A stretch of 64,000 nt of DNA from Allopusillimonas ginsengisoli (GTDB taxonomy: Bacteria; Pseudomonadota; Gammaproteobacteria; Burkholderiales; Burkholderiaceae_B): the NCBI GenBank assembly GCA_005239165.1, contig RAPG01000016.1, positions 1-64,000 on the forward strand, in the 5' to 3' direction. Positions 54,341 through 62,415 of the stretch are shown piece after piece (within the stretch, counting starts at the first letter, position 1; the number at the start of each line of letters is the position of its first letter). The translations under genes were made by a program, and so were the position numbers. Under the pieces are notes generated by a model. That model had not been told where the DNA came from, searched no databases, and saw only the letters and a list, made by a program, of their open reading frames with translations.

Positions 54341-55549
54341 GTGTTGCAGACAGCATTAGATCGGCTCAAGATTAAGGGCAAGTCACTGCTACCCATCGTG
54401 CAAGGTGGCATGGGGGTAGGTGTATCGGCTCACAGGCTCGCCGGCAGTGTGGCAGCGCTCGACGCCTTCGGAACAATCTCCAGTGTCGATCTGCGTCGCC
54501 ATCACCCTGACCTTATGGTAAAAACCGGAAAATCACGTGACAGGGCACTTATTGACTCGGCCAACCTCGAAGCACTCGATCGCGAAGTAAATGCCGCGCG
54601 CACACTGGCAGGCGGCAGGGGCATGATTGGTGTAAACATCATGCGCGCTGTGTCTGAGTACGCCTCATATGTACGTCAGGCCTGCGAAAGCGGCGCTGAC
54701 GCTGTGGTGGTGGGCGCAGGATTGCCGTTAGACCTGCCCGAGCTTACCTCGAATTTTTCGAAGGTAGCCATTATCCCCATACTTTCTGATGTGCGCGGTA
54801 TCGGGCTGGTGCTCAAAAAGTGGATGCGCAAGCAACGATTGCCTGACGCTATTGTTATCGAAAACCCCAAATACGCAGCCGGCCACCTGGGTGCCCCTAC
54901 GCCTGAAGGGCTGAATAATCCTAATTTTGCGTTTCCGCATGTTCTCGAGGGCACACGTCAGTTGTTCAAAGACATGGGCCTCGAAAGCGAGAACATTCCG
55001 CTCATCGCTGCCGGGGGCGTAAATTCGCACGAGCAGGTGCGCTTGCTGATGGGCATGGGTGCCGATGCTGTGCAGCTTGGTTCAGCGTTTGCCGTCACCG
55101 AAGAAGGCGATGCCCATCCCAATTTCAAAAAGGTACTGGTTGAGGCCAGACCCGAAGACATCGTTACGTTCATGAGTGTGGCAGGTTTGCCTGCCCGTGC
55201 CGTGCGCACCCCCTGGCTTGCAAGCTATCTGGCACGCGAAGAAAAACTGCAGCGTGCAGCAAAACAGCGGCCGTGTACGGTTGGGTTCGATTGTCTGGTG
55301 TCATGTGGCTTGCGTGATGGCATCGCCAAGCACGGTCAGTTTTGTATTGATACGCGGCTTGCGTTTGCGCTGGCCGGCGATATAGAGCGCGGCCTGTTTT
55401 TCCGCGGTTCCGAAAAACTGCCTTTTGGCAATGCCATTCGATCGGCTCGTGAGCTCATAGACTATCTACTCAACGGCGTGAAACCCGTACTCAATATTGT
55501 GCAGTATCCAACGGTCCGTGCGGCTGAGTCAGCCCTGGTACCCGCCTGA
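54341..55549 (+). CDS. NAD(P)H-dependent flavin oxidoreductase (nitronate monooxygenase / FabK-like)
   Basis: 402 residues from a GTG at 54341 behind AAGGAC; an earlier in-frame start at 54302 is less well placed. TIM-barrel FMN protein with PIVQGGMGVGVSAHRLAG, DAVVVGAGLP, GGVNSHEQVRLLMGMGADAVQLGSAF. The C-terminal Cys motifs (CTVGFDCLVSCGLRDG) are typical of a subgroup seen with anaerobic genes. Reaction unknown; possible roles are enoyl reduction or nitroalkane oxidation. Directly upstream of ubiU. Confidence 0.82.
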   Translation: MLQTALDRLKIKGKSLLPIVQGGMGVGVSAHRLAGSVAALDAFGTISSVDLRRHHPDLMVKTGKSRDRALIDSANLEALDREVNAARTLAGGRGMIGVNIMRAVSEYASYVRQACESGADAVVVGAGLPLDLPELTSNFSKVAIIPILSDVRGIGLVLKKWMRKQRLPDAIVIENPKYAAGHLGAPTPEGLNNPNFAFPHVLEGTRQLFKDMGLESENIPLIAAGGVNSHEQVRLLMGMGADAVQLGSAFAVTEEGDAHPNFKKVLVEARPEDIVTFMSVAGLPARAVRTPWLASYLAREEKLQRAAKQRPCTVGFDCLVSCGLRDGIAKHGQFCIDTRLAFALAGDIERGLFFRGSEKLPFGNAIRSARELIDYLLNGVKPVLNIVQYPTVRAAESALVPA

Positions 55550-55601
55550 GCGCGTGTTTCAGTAGCGTTTTCCTCGCATTTATGTGGTAGTGATGTAAAC
55601 C

Positions 55602-56639
55602 ATGCAAATAAACCTTCCAGAAGCTGCGGGTAATCGTCCGCAGATGGAACTCGTATGCCCTGCGGGCAGTCTTCCTGCCCTCAAGGCGGCGGTCGACAAC
55701 GGCGCAAACTGTGTATATCTGGGTTTCAAAGACGCAACCAATGCGCGCAATTTCGCAGGCCTTAACTTTGACGAAGCAGCCATTAACGAAGGAATACGGT
55801 ATGCGCATGACCGTGGCTGCAAGGTGTTGCTGGCGCTCAATACTTACCCGCAGCCATCAGGCTGGCAGTTGTGGCGTGAAGCTGTCGACCGCGCTGCGGG
55901 GTCGGGCATTGATGCCATGATTGTTGCTGATCCCGGGCTGATGCAATATGCCTGTGAGCGTCATCCGCATATGAGGCTGCATCTTTCTGTGCAAGGCTCG
56001 GCCACTAATCACGACGCCATCAATTTTTATCATAAGCATTTCGGTATTTCGCGGGCCGTGCTGCCTCGGGTGCTGTCCATGCCACAGGTGGAGCAGCTCG
56101 CCGAAAATACGCCGGTCGAAATTGAGGTGTTTGGTTTTGGCAGTTTGTGTGTAATGGTCGAAGGCCGTTGCGCTCTGTCGTCTTACGCTACGGGTGAATC
56201 GCCCAATACTCATGGCGTGTGTTCGCCTGCCAAAGCTGTGCGCTGGCAGGAAACTCCGCAAGGGCTGGAGTCGCGGCTTAATGGCGTGCTGATCGATCGC
56301 TACGCTGACAACGAAAACGCTGGCTACCCCACGCTATGCAAGGGCCGCTTTGATGTGGCCGAAGAAAATTACTACGCCCTTGAAGAGCCTACCAGCCTTA
56401 ACACACTCGAATTGCTGCCGCGCCTGGCGCAGATAGGTGTGCGAGCCATCAAAATAGAGGGCCGCCAGCGCAGCCCGGCCTACGTGGCGCAGGTTACGCG
56501 CGTCTGGCGCGAAGCTATAGATCAGTGCCTGGCCAATGCGGCCCGCTATTCGGTGAAGCCGGTGTGGATGAGTGCGTTGAATAAAGTGGCCGAGGGGCAG
56601 CAGCATACGCTGGGCGCTTATCACCGCCCCTGGAAATAA
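55602..56639 (+). CDS. ubiU: UbiU, O2-independent ubiquinone hydroxylation (U32 family)
   Basis: 345 residues. Peptidase U32 family with MELVCPAGSLPALKAAVDNGA at the start. Four 4Fe-4S Cys appear in LCVMVEGRC, HGVCSPAK and TLCKGRFD. UbiU and UbiV form a complex that hydroxylates the ubiquinone precursor ring using prephenate instead of oxygen. It is followed by ubiV about 160 bp later. Confidence 0.93.
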   Translation: MQINLPEAAGNRPQMELVCPAGSLPALKAAVDNGANCVYLGFKDATNARNFAGLNFDEAAINEGIRYAHDRGCKVLLALNTYPQPSGWQLWREAVDRAAGSGIDAMIVADPGLMQYACERHPHMRLHLSVQGSATNHDAINFYHKHFGISRAVLPRVLSMPQVEQLAENTPVEIEVFGFGSLCVMVEGRCALSSYATGESPNTHGVCSPAKAVRWQETPQGLESRLNGVLIDRYADNENAGYPTLCKGRFDVAEENYYALEEPTSLNTLELLPRLAQIGVRAIKIEGRQRSPAYVAQVTRVWREAIDQCLANAARYSVKPVWMSALNKVAEGQQHTLGAYHRPWK

Positions 56640-56795
56640 TGCGCATACGCTTCATCTAAGTGGGCTGCATGCGTTTAATGCGATTGCAGGCCGGCAGGGT
56701 ACGCTGGGCCGGTGCGTCGCAGGGTGCTGGCCGTGCCAGCCAGTGAACAACAGGATAGCAAGTATGAAAAAGTCCCAGGCCATCAGGAGTGAATC

Positions 56796-57683
56796 ATGAA
56801 GATCGCTCTGGGTCCCGTTCAGTATTATTGGTCGCGTGTGACCATGCTGCAGTTTTACGAATCTATGTGTGAGTCGCCTTTCGACATTGTTTATCTGGGC
56901 GAAACAGTATGTTCGCGCCGTCATGAACTGCGCCTCTCAGACTGGCTGGAAATCGCGCAGATGATGGCAGACGCCGGTAAAGAGGTGGTGCTCTCGACGC
57001 AGGTATTACTCGAGTCCGGCAAAGACCTCAAAGATATGCGCAAGATCGCTGAAAACGGCCAGTTCCTGGTTGAAGCCAATGATATGGGCGCAGTCAACCG
57101 TATGGAAGGGCTACCATTCGTGGCCGGGCCTTTCCTCAATATCTATAACAGTCCGGTGTTGCGTATTGTGTCTGACCTGGGCGCCAGACGCTGGGTCATG
57201 CCGCTAGAAATGGGGGCTGCGGGCCTGGCCGAGCTGCAACAAGATCGGCCCGAAGGAATGCAGACTGAGGTGTTCGCCTATGGGCGCATGCCTCTGGCGT
57301 TTTCGGCCCGCTGTTTTACCGCACGCCATCGCAATATTCCGAAAGATGATTGCCAGTATGTGTGCATGGATCACCCAGACGGCCTGATGCTGCATACGCG
57401 TGAGGGCCAGCCTTTTCTGGTACTCAATGGTATTCAGACCCAGTCGGCGTTGGTGTACAACCTGATTCGCGAATTGGATGCTCTGCGGGCTCAGGGGGTA
57501 GACGTGCTGCGCATTAGCCCCCAGTCAGAGCATACGGCTGAGGTTGTATCATTGTTCCATCAGGCCATCCAGGGCAATCTAGCCACTTCTTCTGCCTTCG
57601 ACCAAATTATGCCCTTGATGCCGGCCGGCCCCTGTAATGGGTATTGGCATGGCAAGCCCGGTCTTGAATACCGGGTTGCGTAA
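56796..57683 (+). CDS. ubiV: UbiV, O2-independent ubiquinone hydroxylation (U32 family)
   Basis: 295 residues behind AGGAGTG. U32 fold with IALGPVQYYW at the start. Cluster Cys in DIVYLGETVCSRRHEL and ARCFTARHRNIPKDDCQYVC. Partner of UbiU. Confidence 0.93.
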   Translation: MKIALGPVQYYWSRVTMLQFYESMCESPFDIVYLGETVCSRRHELRLSDWLEIAQMMADAGKEVVLSTQVLLESGKDLKDMRKIAENGQFLVEANDMGAVNRMEGLPFVAGPFLNIYNSPVLRIVSDLGARRWVMPLEMGAAGLAELQQDRPEGMQTEVFAYGRMPLAFSARCFTARHRNIPKDDCQYVCMDHPDGLMLHTREGQPFLVLNGIQTQSALVYNLIRELDALRAQGVDVLRISPQSEHTAEVVSLFHQAIQGNLATSSAFDQIMPLMPAGPCNGYWHGKPGLEYRVA

Positions 57684-57697
57684 CGAAAGGCACAAGT

Positions 57698-58297
57698 ATG
57701 TATTACGGTGAAAAATTCAACAGTATCAGTCACCTGGTAGGCGCTGCGCTGGCGGCGGTGGGTGCAGTTATCCTGATTGTTATTGCGTCACTAACGGGCG
57801 ATCCCTGGAAGATCATTAGTTTCAGTATCTATGGCGTCATGCTTTTGAGCCTGTATTTAACCTCTACGCTGTATCACAGCTTGCGGGGCCGGGCCAAGCG
57901 TATATGGTGCAAGTTCGATCACTGCGCCATTTATCTGCTTATTGCCGGAAGCTATACGCCGTTTGCGCTGGTAAGTCTGCGCGGGCCATGGGGCTGGACG
58001 CTCTTTAGCGCTGTTTGGAGCCTGGCCATACTGGGCATTGTTCAGGAGATATGGCTGGCCAAAGGCCTGCGTATTTTGTCGCTGGTGTTGTACGTGTTGA
58101 TGGGCTGGCTGGCGGTGGTTGCGGTTGGGCCGCTGATTAACGCTTTGAGCTGGGACGGCTTCGTCTGGCTTGCGGCAGGAGGCCTGTTTTATACGGTCGG
58201 TATCATCTTTTACGCCACTGACGAAAAATGGCGATATGGGCATGGCGTCTGGCACCTGTTTGTGCTGGGTGGCAGCGCCTGCCATTATTTGCGGTAA
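57698..58297 (+). CDS. Hemolysin III / YqfA (TrhA) membrane protein
   Basis: 199 residues, seven transmembrane helices (PAQR superfamily). Metal ligands are H and D in STLYHSLR and FDHCAIYLLIAGSYTPF, and the C-terminal HGVWHLFVLGGSACHY. It is implicated in membrane energetics and fatty-acid homeostasis in E. coli. Its place between ubiV and ubiT is noteworthy. Confidence 0.93.
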   Translation: MYYGEKFNSISHLVGAALAAVGAVILIVIASLTGDPWKIISFSIYGVMLLSLYLTSTLYHSLRGRAKRIWCKFDHCAIYLLIAGSYTPFALVSLRGPWGWTLFSAVWSLAILGIVQEIWLAKGLRILSLVLYVLMGWLAVVAVGPLINALSWDGFVWLAAGGLFYTVGIIFYATDEKWRYGHGVWHLFVLGGSACHYLR

Positions 58298-58337
58298 TTA
58301 ATTACGTGGCCTGACAACCCTTTTGTTTGAGAAATGC

Positions 58338-58823
58338 ATGAGCACAGGTGAATACGCTTTCCCCGCAGCCGCTGGCAAGCTGCTGTCCCGCTTACCGGCT
58401 TATCCTGGTTCGCTGTTGTTTGTGACGGGGCTTAATCTGGCGCTCGCAAAGCATCTTCCCGAAGATACACTGCTTGCGCTTGAAGGCCGTAAATTGCGCA
58501 TACTGGCGCGTGACGTCGGAGTGGGGTTTGACTTCACATGGCGTGGCGGCAAGTTTTCCGCCATGCAGCCTGGCGGGGAGGTCGCTCTGACCATCTCGGC
58601 GAGTACGCGTGATTTCTGGCTGATGGCGCAACGTAAAGAAGACCCCGATACACTGTTTTTCAGCCGCCGTCTCTCTATGGAAGGCGACACTGAGTTGGGG
58701 CTGATGGTAAAGAATACGCTTGATGCCATCGATATGTCGGTGTTCACGCCCGCCAGCATGTTGCCCAAAGGCTTGTTGCAGCGTCTGCCTATGCCCCCGG
58801 GTTTCAGGCGCTCGGGCAACTGA
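58338..58823 (+). CDS. ubiT: UbiT, SCP2-type lipid carrier for anaerobic ubiquinone synthesis
   Basis: 161 residues from the ATG at 58338. SCP2 fold with FTWRGGKFSAMQPGGEVALTISAS and RRLSMEGDTELGLMVKNTLDAID, the UbiT/YhbT signature. It holds the hydrophobic precursor for the Ubi enzymes, replacing UbiJ under anaerobiosis. Completes the ubiUV-T set. Confidence 0.92.
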   Translation: MSTGEYAFPAAAGKLLSRLPAYPGSLLFVTGLNLALAKHLPEDTLLALEGRKLRILARDVGVGFDFTWRGGKFSAMQPGGEVALTISASTRDFWLMAQRKEDPDTLFFSRRLSMEGDTELGLMVKNTLDAIDMSVFTPASMLPKGLLQRLPMPPGFRRSGN

Positions 58824-58901
58824 CTAAACGCATATATTCACAAGCTAAGCCCCTTATATTCAGATGCTCGCCAAAGCGTACACGTCGGCGTGAACAATCC
58901 A

Positions 58902-58930
58902 CAAAAAAACCGCGACATGATATCGCGGGG
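58902..58930 (-). terminator. Terminator after nrdG
   Basis: On the minus strand CCGCGA-tatcatg-TCGCGG (58928-58910) is followed by seven T (58909-58903). Rho-independent terminator for the nrdD-nrdG operon. It could also stop ubiT transcription from the other side, more weakly. Confidence 0.85.
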
Positions 58931-58983
58931 AAAAGCTGGGGTCAGCATGATCTGACAACTGGCAAATCAGACGTTACTCAGGC

Positions 58984-59739
58984 CTAGGTTTTACGTAAGG
59001 TAAAAGCGGGGAACAGCTCTGACAGGCGCTTCACCAGTCCCGCGCTGGGGTAGTCGCGCACCGCTCTGGCGTTTAGCGTTTCATCACTGCAGCCCACAGA
59101 TCGGAACACCTGCAGTGCATAGTTTTCTACGCCCATTTTTGCCAATGTGCAGGCCAGCGCACCGAGCTCGCTTTCGGGCAGCAAGTCGGGGTGCGCGGTG
59201 GTACGGCATTCATAATCAACACCGCTGGCCAGCACCTCTTTAAGGCAGGTTAATGCCGGTGCGCCACTGTCCCGGATGCGTGTGATGCGCTCATAGTTGG
59301 CAAAGCCGGCTTTAATGTCCAGGCCTATCCAGTCGAGCATGGGCAGTACGCTGCGTAGCCGTTCGGGATGGGTGCCGCCGCTGTGCAGGCCGATCTTGAA
59401 GCCCAATGCACGGGCTTCAAGTATGACGTCGGCCAGGCAGGGGTCCATGGTGGGCTCGCCGCCACTGAACACAACGGCATCGATCAGGCCAATACGTCGC
59501 TCAAGCAAAGCGCGTATGTCTTGCCAGTGCAGAGGGCTTTCGGCTGTGCGCTCTTGCAGATGAGGGTTGTGACAGTAACCGCAGCGCCATGGGCAGCCTT
59601 GTACAAAAATGACAGCAGCCAGTTGTCCGGGATAGTCGGTTGCTGAAAAAGCGGTAATGCCACCCACCTTCAGGCTGCGATGGCGCCCGGCCTTAACGGT
59701 CGAGTTGCTGCGTTGTGCCTCACTAGCCTCAGGCAGCAA
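58984..59739 (-). CDS. nrdG: Anaerobic ribonucleotide reductase activase
   Basis: 251 residues. Radical SAM CxxxCxxC at C49/C53/C56 (GCPWRCGYCHN), GGEPTMDP SAM motif. It makes the glycyl radical in class III ribonucleotide reductase. It overlaps the small glycyl-radical gene by 11 bp, a hint that the two are coupled. Confidence 0.93.
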   Translation of the reverse strand: MLPEASEAQRSNSTVKAGRHRSLKVGGITAFSATDYPGQLAAVIFVQGCPWRCGYCHNPHLQERTAESPLHWQDIRALLERRIGLIDAVVFSGGEPTMDPCLADVILEARALGFKIGLHSGGTHPERLRSVLPMLDWIGLDIKAGFANYERITRIRDSGAPALTCLKEVLASGVDYECRTTAHPDLLPESELGALACTLAKMGVENYALQVFRSVGCSDETLNARAVRDYPSAGLVKRLSELFPAFTLRKT

Positions 59740-59968
59740 TGCGTGCCCCCCTGTTCTGGCCGCCGGTTTGCGTTGTTATGGGTTGGGCTGCACCATTAGC
59801 GACCGACTCACGAAAATATTTGCGCTCGTGAAATTCGCCTTTCTTGCCAATGTTGAACGATGACATAGGGCGGTGGTAGCCCATGACACGCGTCCATATC
59901 TCGCAAGGCTGGCGCTCTTCGTCTGAAAGCGTAATGGTGGTGAGCTGGTGTTTATGTGTGGTGTTCAT
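59729..59968 (-). CDS. Separate glycyl-radical domain of class III ribonucleotide reductase
   Basis: 79 residues. PCEIWTRVMGYHRPMSSFNI, with Gly30 in RVMGY, is the C-terminal glycyl-radical segment that normally ends NrdD. Here it is its own gene with its own ribosome site (AAGGAG 8 bp before the ATG), 53 bp downstream of nrdD and overlapping nrdG. A tail of about 25 residues follows that has no counterpart in NrdD. It must dock onto the large subunit for activity, as the GrcA spare-part protein does for pyruvate formate-lyase. Confidence 0.85.
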   Translation of the reverse strand: MNTTHKHQLTTITLSDEERQPCEIWTRVMGYHRPMSSFNIGKKGEFHERKYFRESVANGAAQPITTQTGGQNRGARIAA

Positions 59969-60021
59969 GCGTAATGCTCCTTGAGCGACAGAAAAAGAGA
60001 TAAAGAACGAATTGCGCGTGG

Positions 60022-61722
60022 CTACGCGGCTTCCCTAAGTTTTTTGGCGATAATTTCGTCATCGCACTTCGGGCAGAAATTGTGACTGCCACCCAGATAT
60101 CCATGTACCGGGCAAATCGAGAACGTCGGCGTTACGGTGATATAGGGCAGGCGAAAACGGCTGAGCGCGCGTTTGACCAGCTGCTTGCAGGATTCGGCGG
60201 TAGACAGGGGCTCAGTCATGTACAGGTGCAGCACGGTGCCCCCGGTGTACTTGCGCTGTAGATCGTCCTGGCGCTCCAGAGCCTCAAAGGGGTCATCGGT
60301 AAAGCCCACCGGAAGTTGCGACGAGTTGGTGTAGTACGGCATTTCAACTGTACCCGCCTGCACAATGGCGCGAAAGCGCTTGCGATCTTCTTTGGCGAAG
60401 CGGTAGGTGGTACCTTCGGCCGGGGTCGCCTCCAGGTTGTACATATGTCCGGTCTGTTCCTGAAATTCGACCATACGGGCACGTACGCGGTCCAGCAGAC
60501 GTATTGCAAAATCGTGTCCCCACCGGCTGGTAAGGTCATGCTGGTCACCGGTAAAATTGCGGATCATTTCATTGATGCCGTTGACGCCTAGTGTCGAGAA
60601 ATGATTGCGCAGAGTGCCCAGATAACGCTTGGTGTACGGAAATAGCCCGTCATCCATGAGCTTTTGAATAATCTCGCGCTTTATCTCCAGGCTCTCTTTG
60701 CCCAACAGCATCAGCTCGTCAAGACGCGCCATCAAAGCAGCTTCGTCGCCCGCATAGCGGTAGCCCAGCCGGGCGCAGTTGATGGTCACCACGCCTAATG
60801 ATCCGGTTTGCTCGGCCGAGCCAAACAGGCCGTTTCCTCGTTTGAGTAATTCGCGCAAGTCAAGTTGCAGCCGGCAACACATAGACCGGATCATGTTCGG
60901 CTGAAGTTCTGAATTAATAAAATTCTGAAAATACGGCAAGCCGTATTTGGCTGTCATTTCGAACAGCCGCTGGGCATTGGGGCTGTCCCACTCAAAGTCT
61001 TCAGTGATGTTGTAAGTAGGAATAGGAAACGTGAACACGCGGCCTTTGGCGTCACCCGCCGTCATGACGTCAATGTAGGCCTGATTGATCATGTCCATTT
61101 CGGCCTGCAGCTCGCCGTAGGTAAAGTTGGCCTCTGCGCCTCCAATAAGCGGAACCTGCTCGCGTAAATCTTCAGGACAGACCCAGTCGAAGGTGAGGTT
61201 GGTAAACGGGGTTTGTGTGCCCCAGCGCGAAGGAACATTCAGGTTGTAGATAAGTTCTTGCATGTATTGACGCACTTCCTCATAGCTCAGTTGATCAACG
61301 CGTACGTAAGCAGCCATGTAGGTGTCAAAAGAGCTGAATGCCTGGGCGCCCGCCCATTCGTTTTGCATGGTGCCCAGAAAGTTGACGATCTGGCCGACTG
61401 CACTCGACATATGGCGGGGAGGCCCAGACTCTACTTTGCCGGGCACCCCATTCAGACCTTCGTTAAGAAGCGTGCGTAACGACCAGCCAGCGCAATAACC
61501 TGACAGCATGTCTAGGTCATGGATGTGCAGATCGGCATCGCGGTGAGCCTGACCGATGGCGGGGGGATACACCTGGTCGAGCCAATAGTTGGCGATGACC
61601 TTGCCTGAAACGTTCAAGATGAGGCCGCCGAGCGAGTATCCCTGGTTGGCGTTGGCGTTAACGCGCCAGTCTATTTGTTCAAGATACTCATTAACAGACG
61701 AGGCGACATCGATGCGGGTCAT
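60022..61722 (-). CDS. nrdD: Class III (anaerobic) ribonucleotide reductase, large chain without glycyl-radical domain
   Basis: 566 residues. It contains the NrdD core (HDLDMLSGYCAGWSLRTLLNEG; GNGLFGSAEQTGSLGVVTIN with catalytic Cys) and the metal-binding end CPVHGYL...FCPKCDDEI, then stops at REAA. The RVxGY radical segment expected about 25-40 residues later is missing and is encoded by the next gene. GGAG precedes the ATG, and NrdR-like boxes lie just upstream. Reduces NTPs to dNTPs with formate in anaerobic growth. Confidence 0.9.
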   Translation of the reverse strand: MTRIDVASSVNEYLEQIDWRVNANANQGYSLGGLILNVSGKVIANYWLDQVYPPAIGQAHRDADLHIHDLDMLSGYCAGWSLRTLLNEGLNGVPGKVESGPPRHMSSAVGQIVNFLGTMQNEWAGAQAFSSFDTYMAAYVRVDQLSYEEVRQYMQELIYNLNVPSRWGTQTPFTNLTFDWVCPEDLREQVPLIGGAEANFTYGELQAEMDMINQAYIDVMTAGDAKGRVFTFPIPTYNITEDFEWDSPNAQRLFEMTAKYGLPYFQNFINSELQPNMIRSMCCRLQLDLRELLKRGNGLFGSAEQTGSLGVVTINCARLGYRYAGDEAALMARLDELMLLGKESLEIKREIIQKLMDDGLFPYTKRYLGTLRNHFSTLGVNGINEMIRNFTGDQHDLTSRWGHDFAIRLLDRVRARMVEFQEQTGHMYNLEATPAEGTTYRFAKEDRKRFRAIVQAGTVEMPYYTNSSQLPVGFTDDPFEALERQDDLQRKYTGGTVLHLYMTEPLSTAESCKQLVKRALSRFRLPYITVTPTFSICPVHGYLGGSHNFCPKCDDEIIAKKLREAA

Positions 61723-61734
61723 GCTTACTCCGTT

Positions 61735-61781
61735 CTACTATATGTTGTGTTGTGATGAAGAATAATCACTAGATATAGTAT
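61735..61781 (-). promoter_or_regulatory. Paired NrdR-like boxes upstream of nrdD
   Basis: CTACTATATGTTGTGT (61735-61750) and TCACTAGATATAGTAT (61766-61781) both resemble the NrdR consensus ACACWATATATWGTGT, with centres 31 bp apart, the three-helical-turn spacing typical of NrdR sites. NrdR would repress nrd genes when dNTPs are plentiful. Confidence 0.6.
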
Positions 61782-61849
61782 GGTCAAGGAGTTGCGGCCC
61801 TGGGCTGCGTTTTGTTTGATCTGTCTTAATAGTGGCAGAAAAAATGCAT

Positions 61850-61871
61850 AAAAAAACCGCCTGAAGGCGGT
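61850..61871 (-). terminator. Terminator after the DUF2249 gene
   Basis: On the minus strand ACCGCC-ttca-GGCGGT (61871-61856) is followed by a T-run (61856-61850). Rho-independent terminator. Confidence 0.8.
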
Positions 61872-61899
61872 AAGGTGCAGCGTAATTCAATAAATTTTT

Positions 61900-62163
61900 T
61901 CAGGCGATGATCCCAAAATCAATCACAATTTCACCTGGTTCGCGCGAGATGTAGGTGATCTGGATAGCGTCGCCGAAATGGCCCTGAAGCTGCTGCAGCA
62001 GTGGAAGTGGATCGTGATCATTGCAAAACCGCATGGTCTCGCCAGGCTGCAGCGCTGACAGAGCACCGAATATGGCTGCATGACGAAAGCGTTTGGCGAC
62101 GCCGCGCGCATCAAAAGGGTAGACTGCTTCGTTGAATACAGGGATGGGGTTGGCGCTGGACAC
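61900..62163 (-). CDS. DUF2249 domain protein
   Basis: 87 residues from a GTG at 62163 behind AAAGGA; a longer frame from 62274 lacks a ribosome site. Pattern FDARGVAKRFRHAAIFGALSALQPGETMRFCNDHDPLPLL matches DUF2249, small TusA-like proteins common in denitrification and anaerobic clusters. Role unknown. Its neighbours here are the anaerobic ribonucleotide reductase genes. Confidence 0.82.
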   Translation of the reverse strand: MSSANPIPVFNEAVYPFDARGVAKRFRHAAIFGALSALQPGETMRFCNDHDPLPLLQQLQGHFGDAIQITYISREPGEIVIDFGIIA

Positions 62164-62322
62164 AGTGGTTTCCTTTCTGAAAATTGGGTGGGCGTTGTTG
62201 CCGTTTATCGGTTGGTGAGCGCAGAGGCTCACAGGCCGTGCCCGCCCAGGCAGCGATGTCTCGTCGGGCTGCAAAGTTGGGTCATTCGATTGTAAGGATG
62301 GTGCGATGAAAAGGCGGTGAGA

Positions 62323-62341
62323 ACCACATTGCCAATGTGGT
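62323..62341. promoter_or_regulatory. Perfect 19-bp palindrome
   Basis: ACCACATTGCCAATGTGGT is fully symmetric around its central C. It lies between the helicase stop and the DUF2249 start, so it may be an operator for the DUF2249 gene or a weak helicase terminator (no T-run). Confidence 0.6.
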
Positions 62342-62415
62342 CGTGCGTATGCGGCACTCTACATCCGCAAGGGCGTTGCAGAGTGCTGTGTTCTGCCAGA
62401 GAAGGAAAACAGAGG

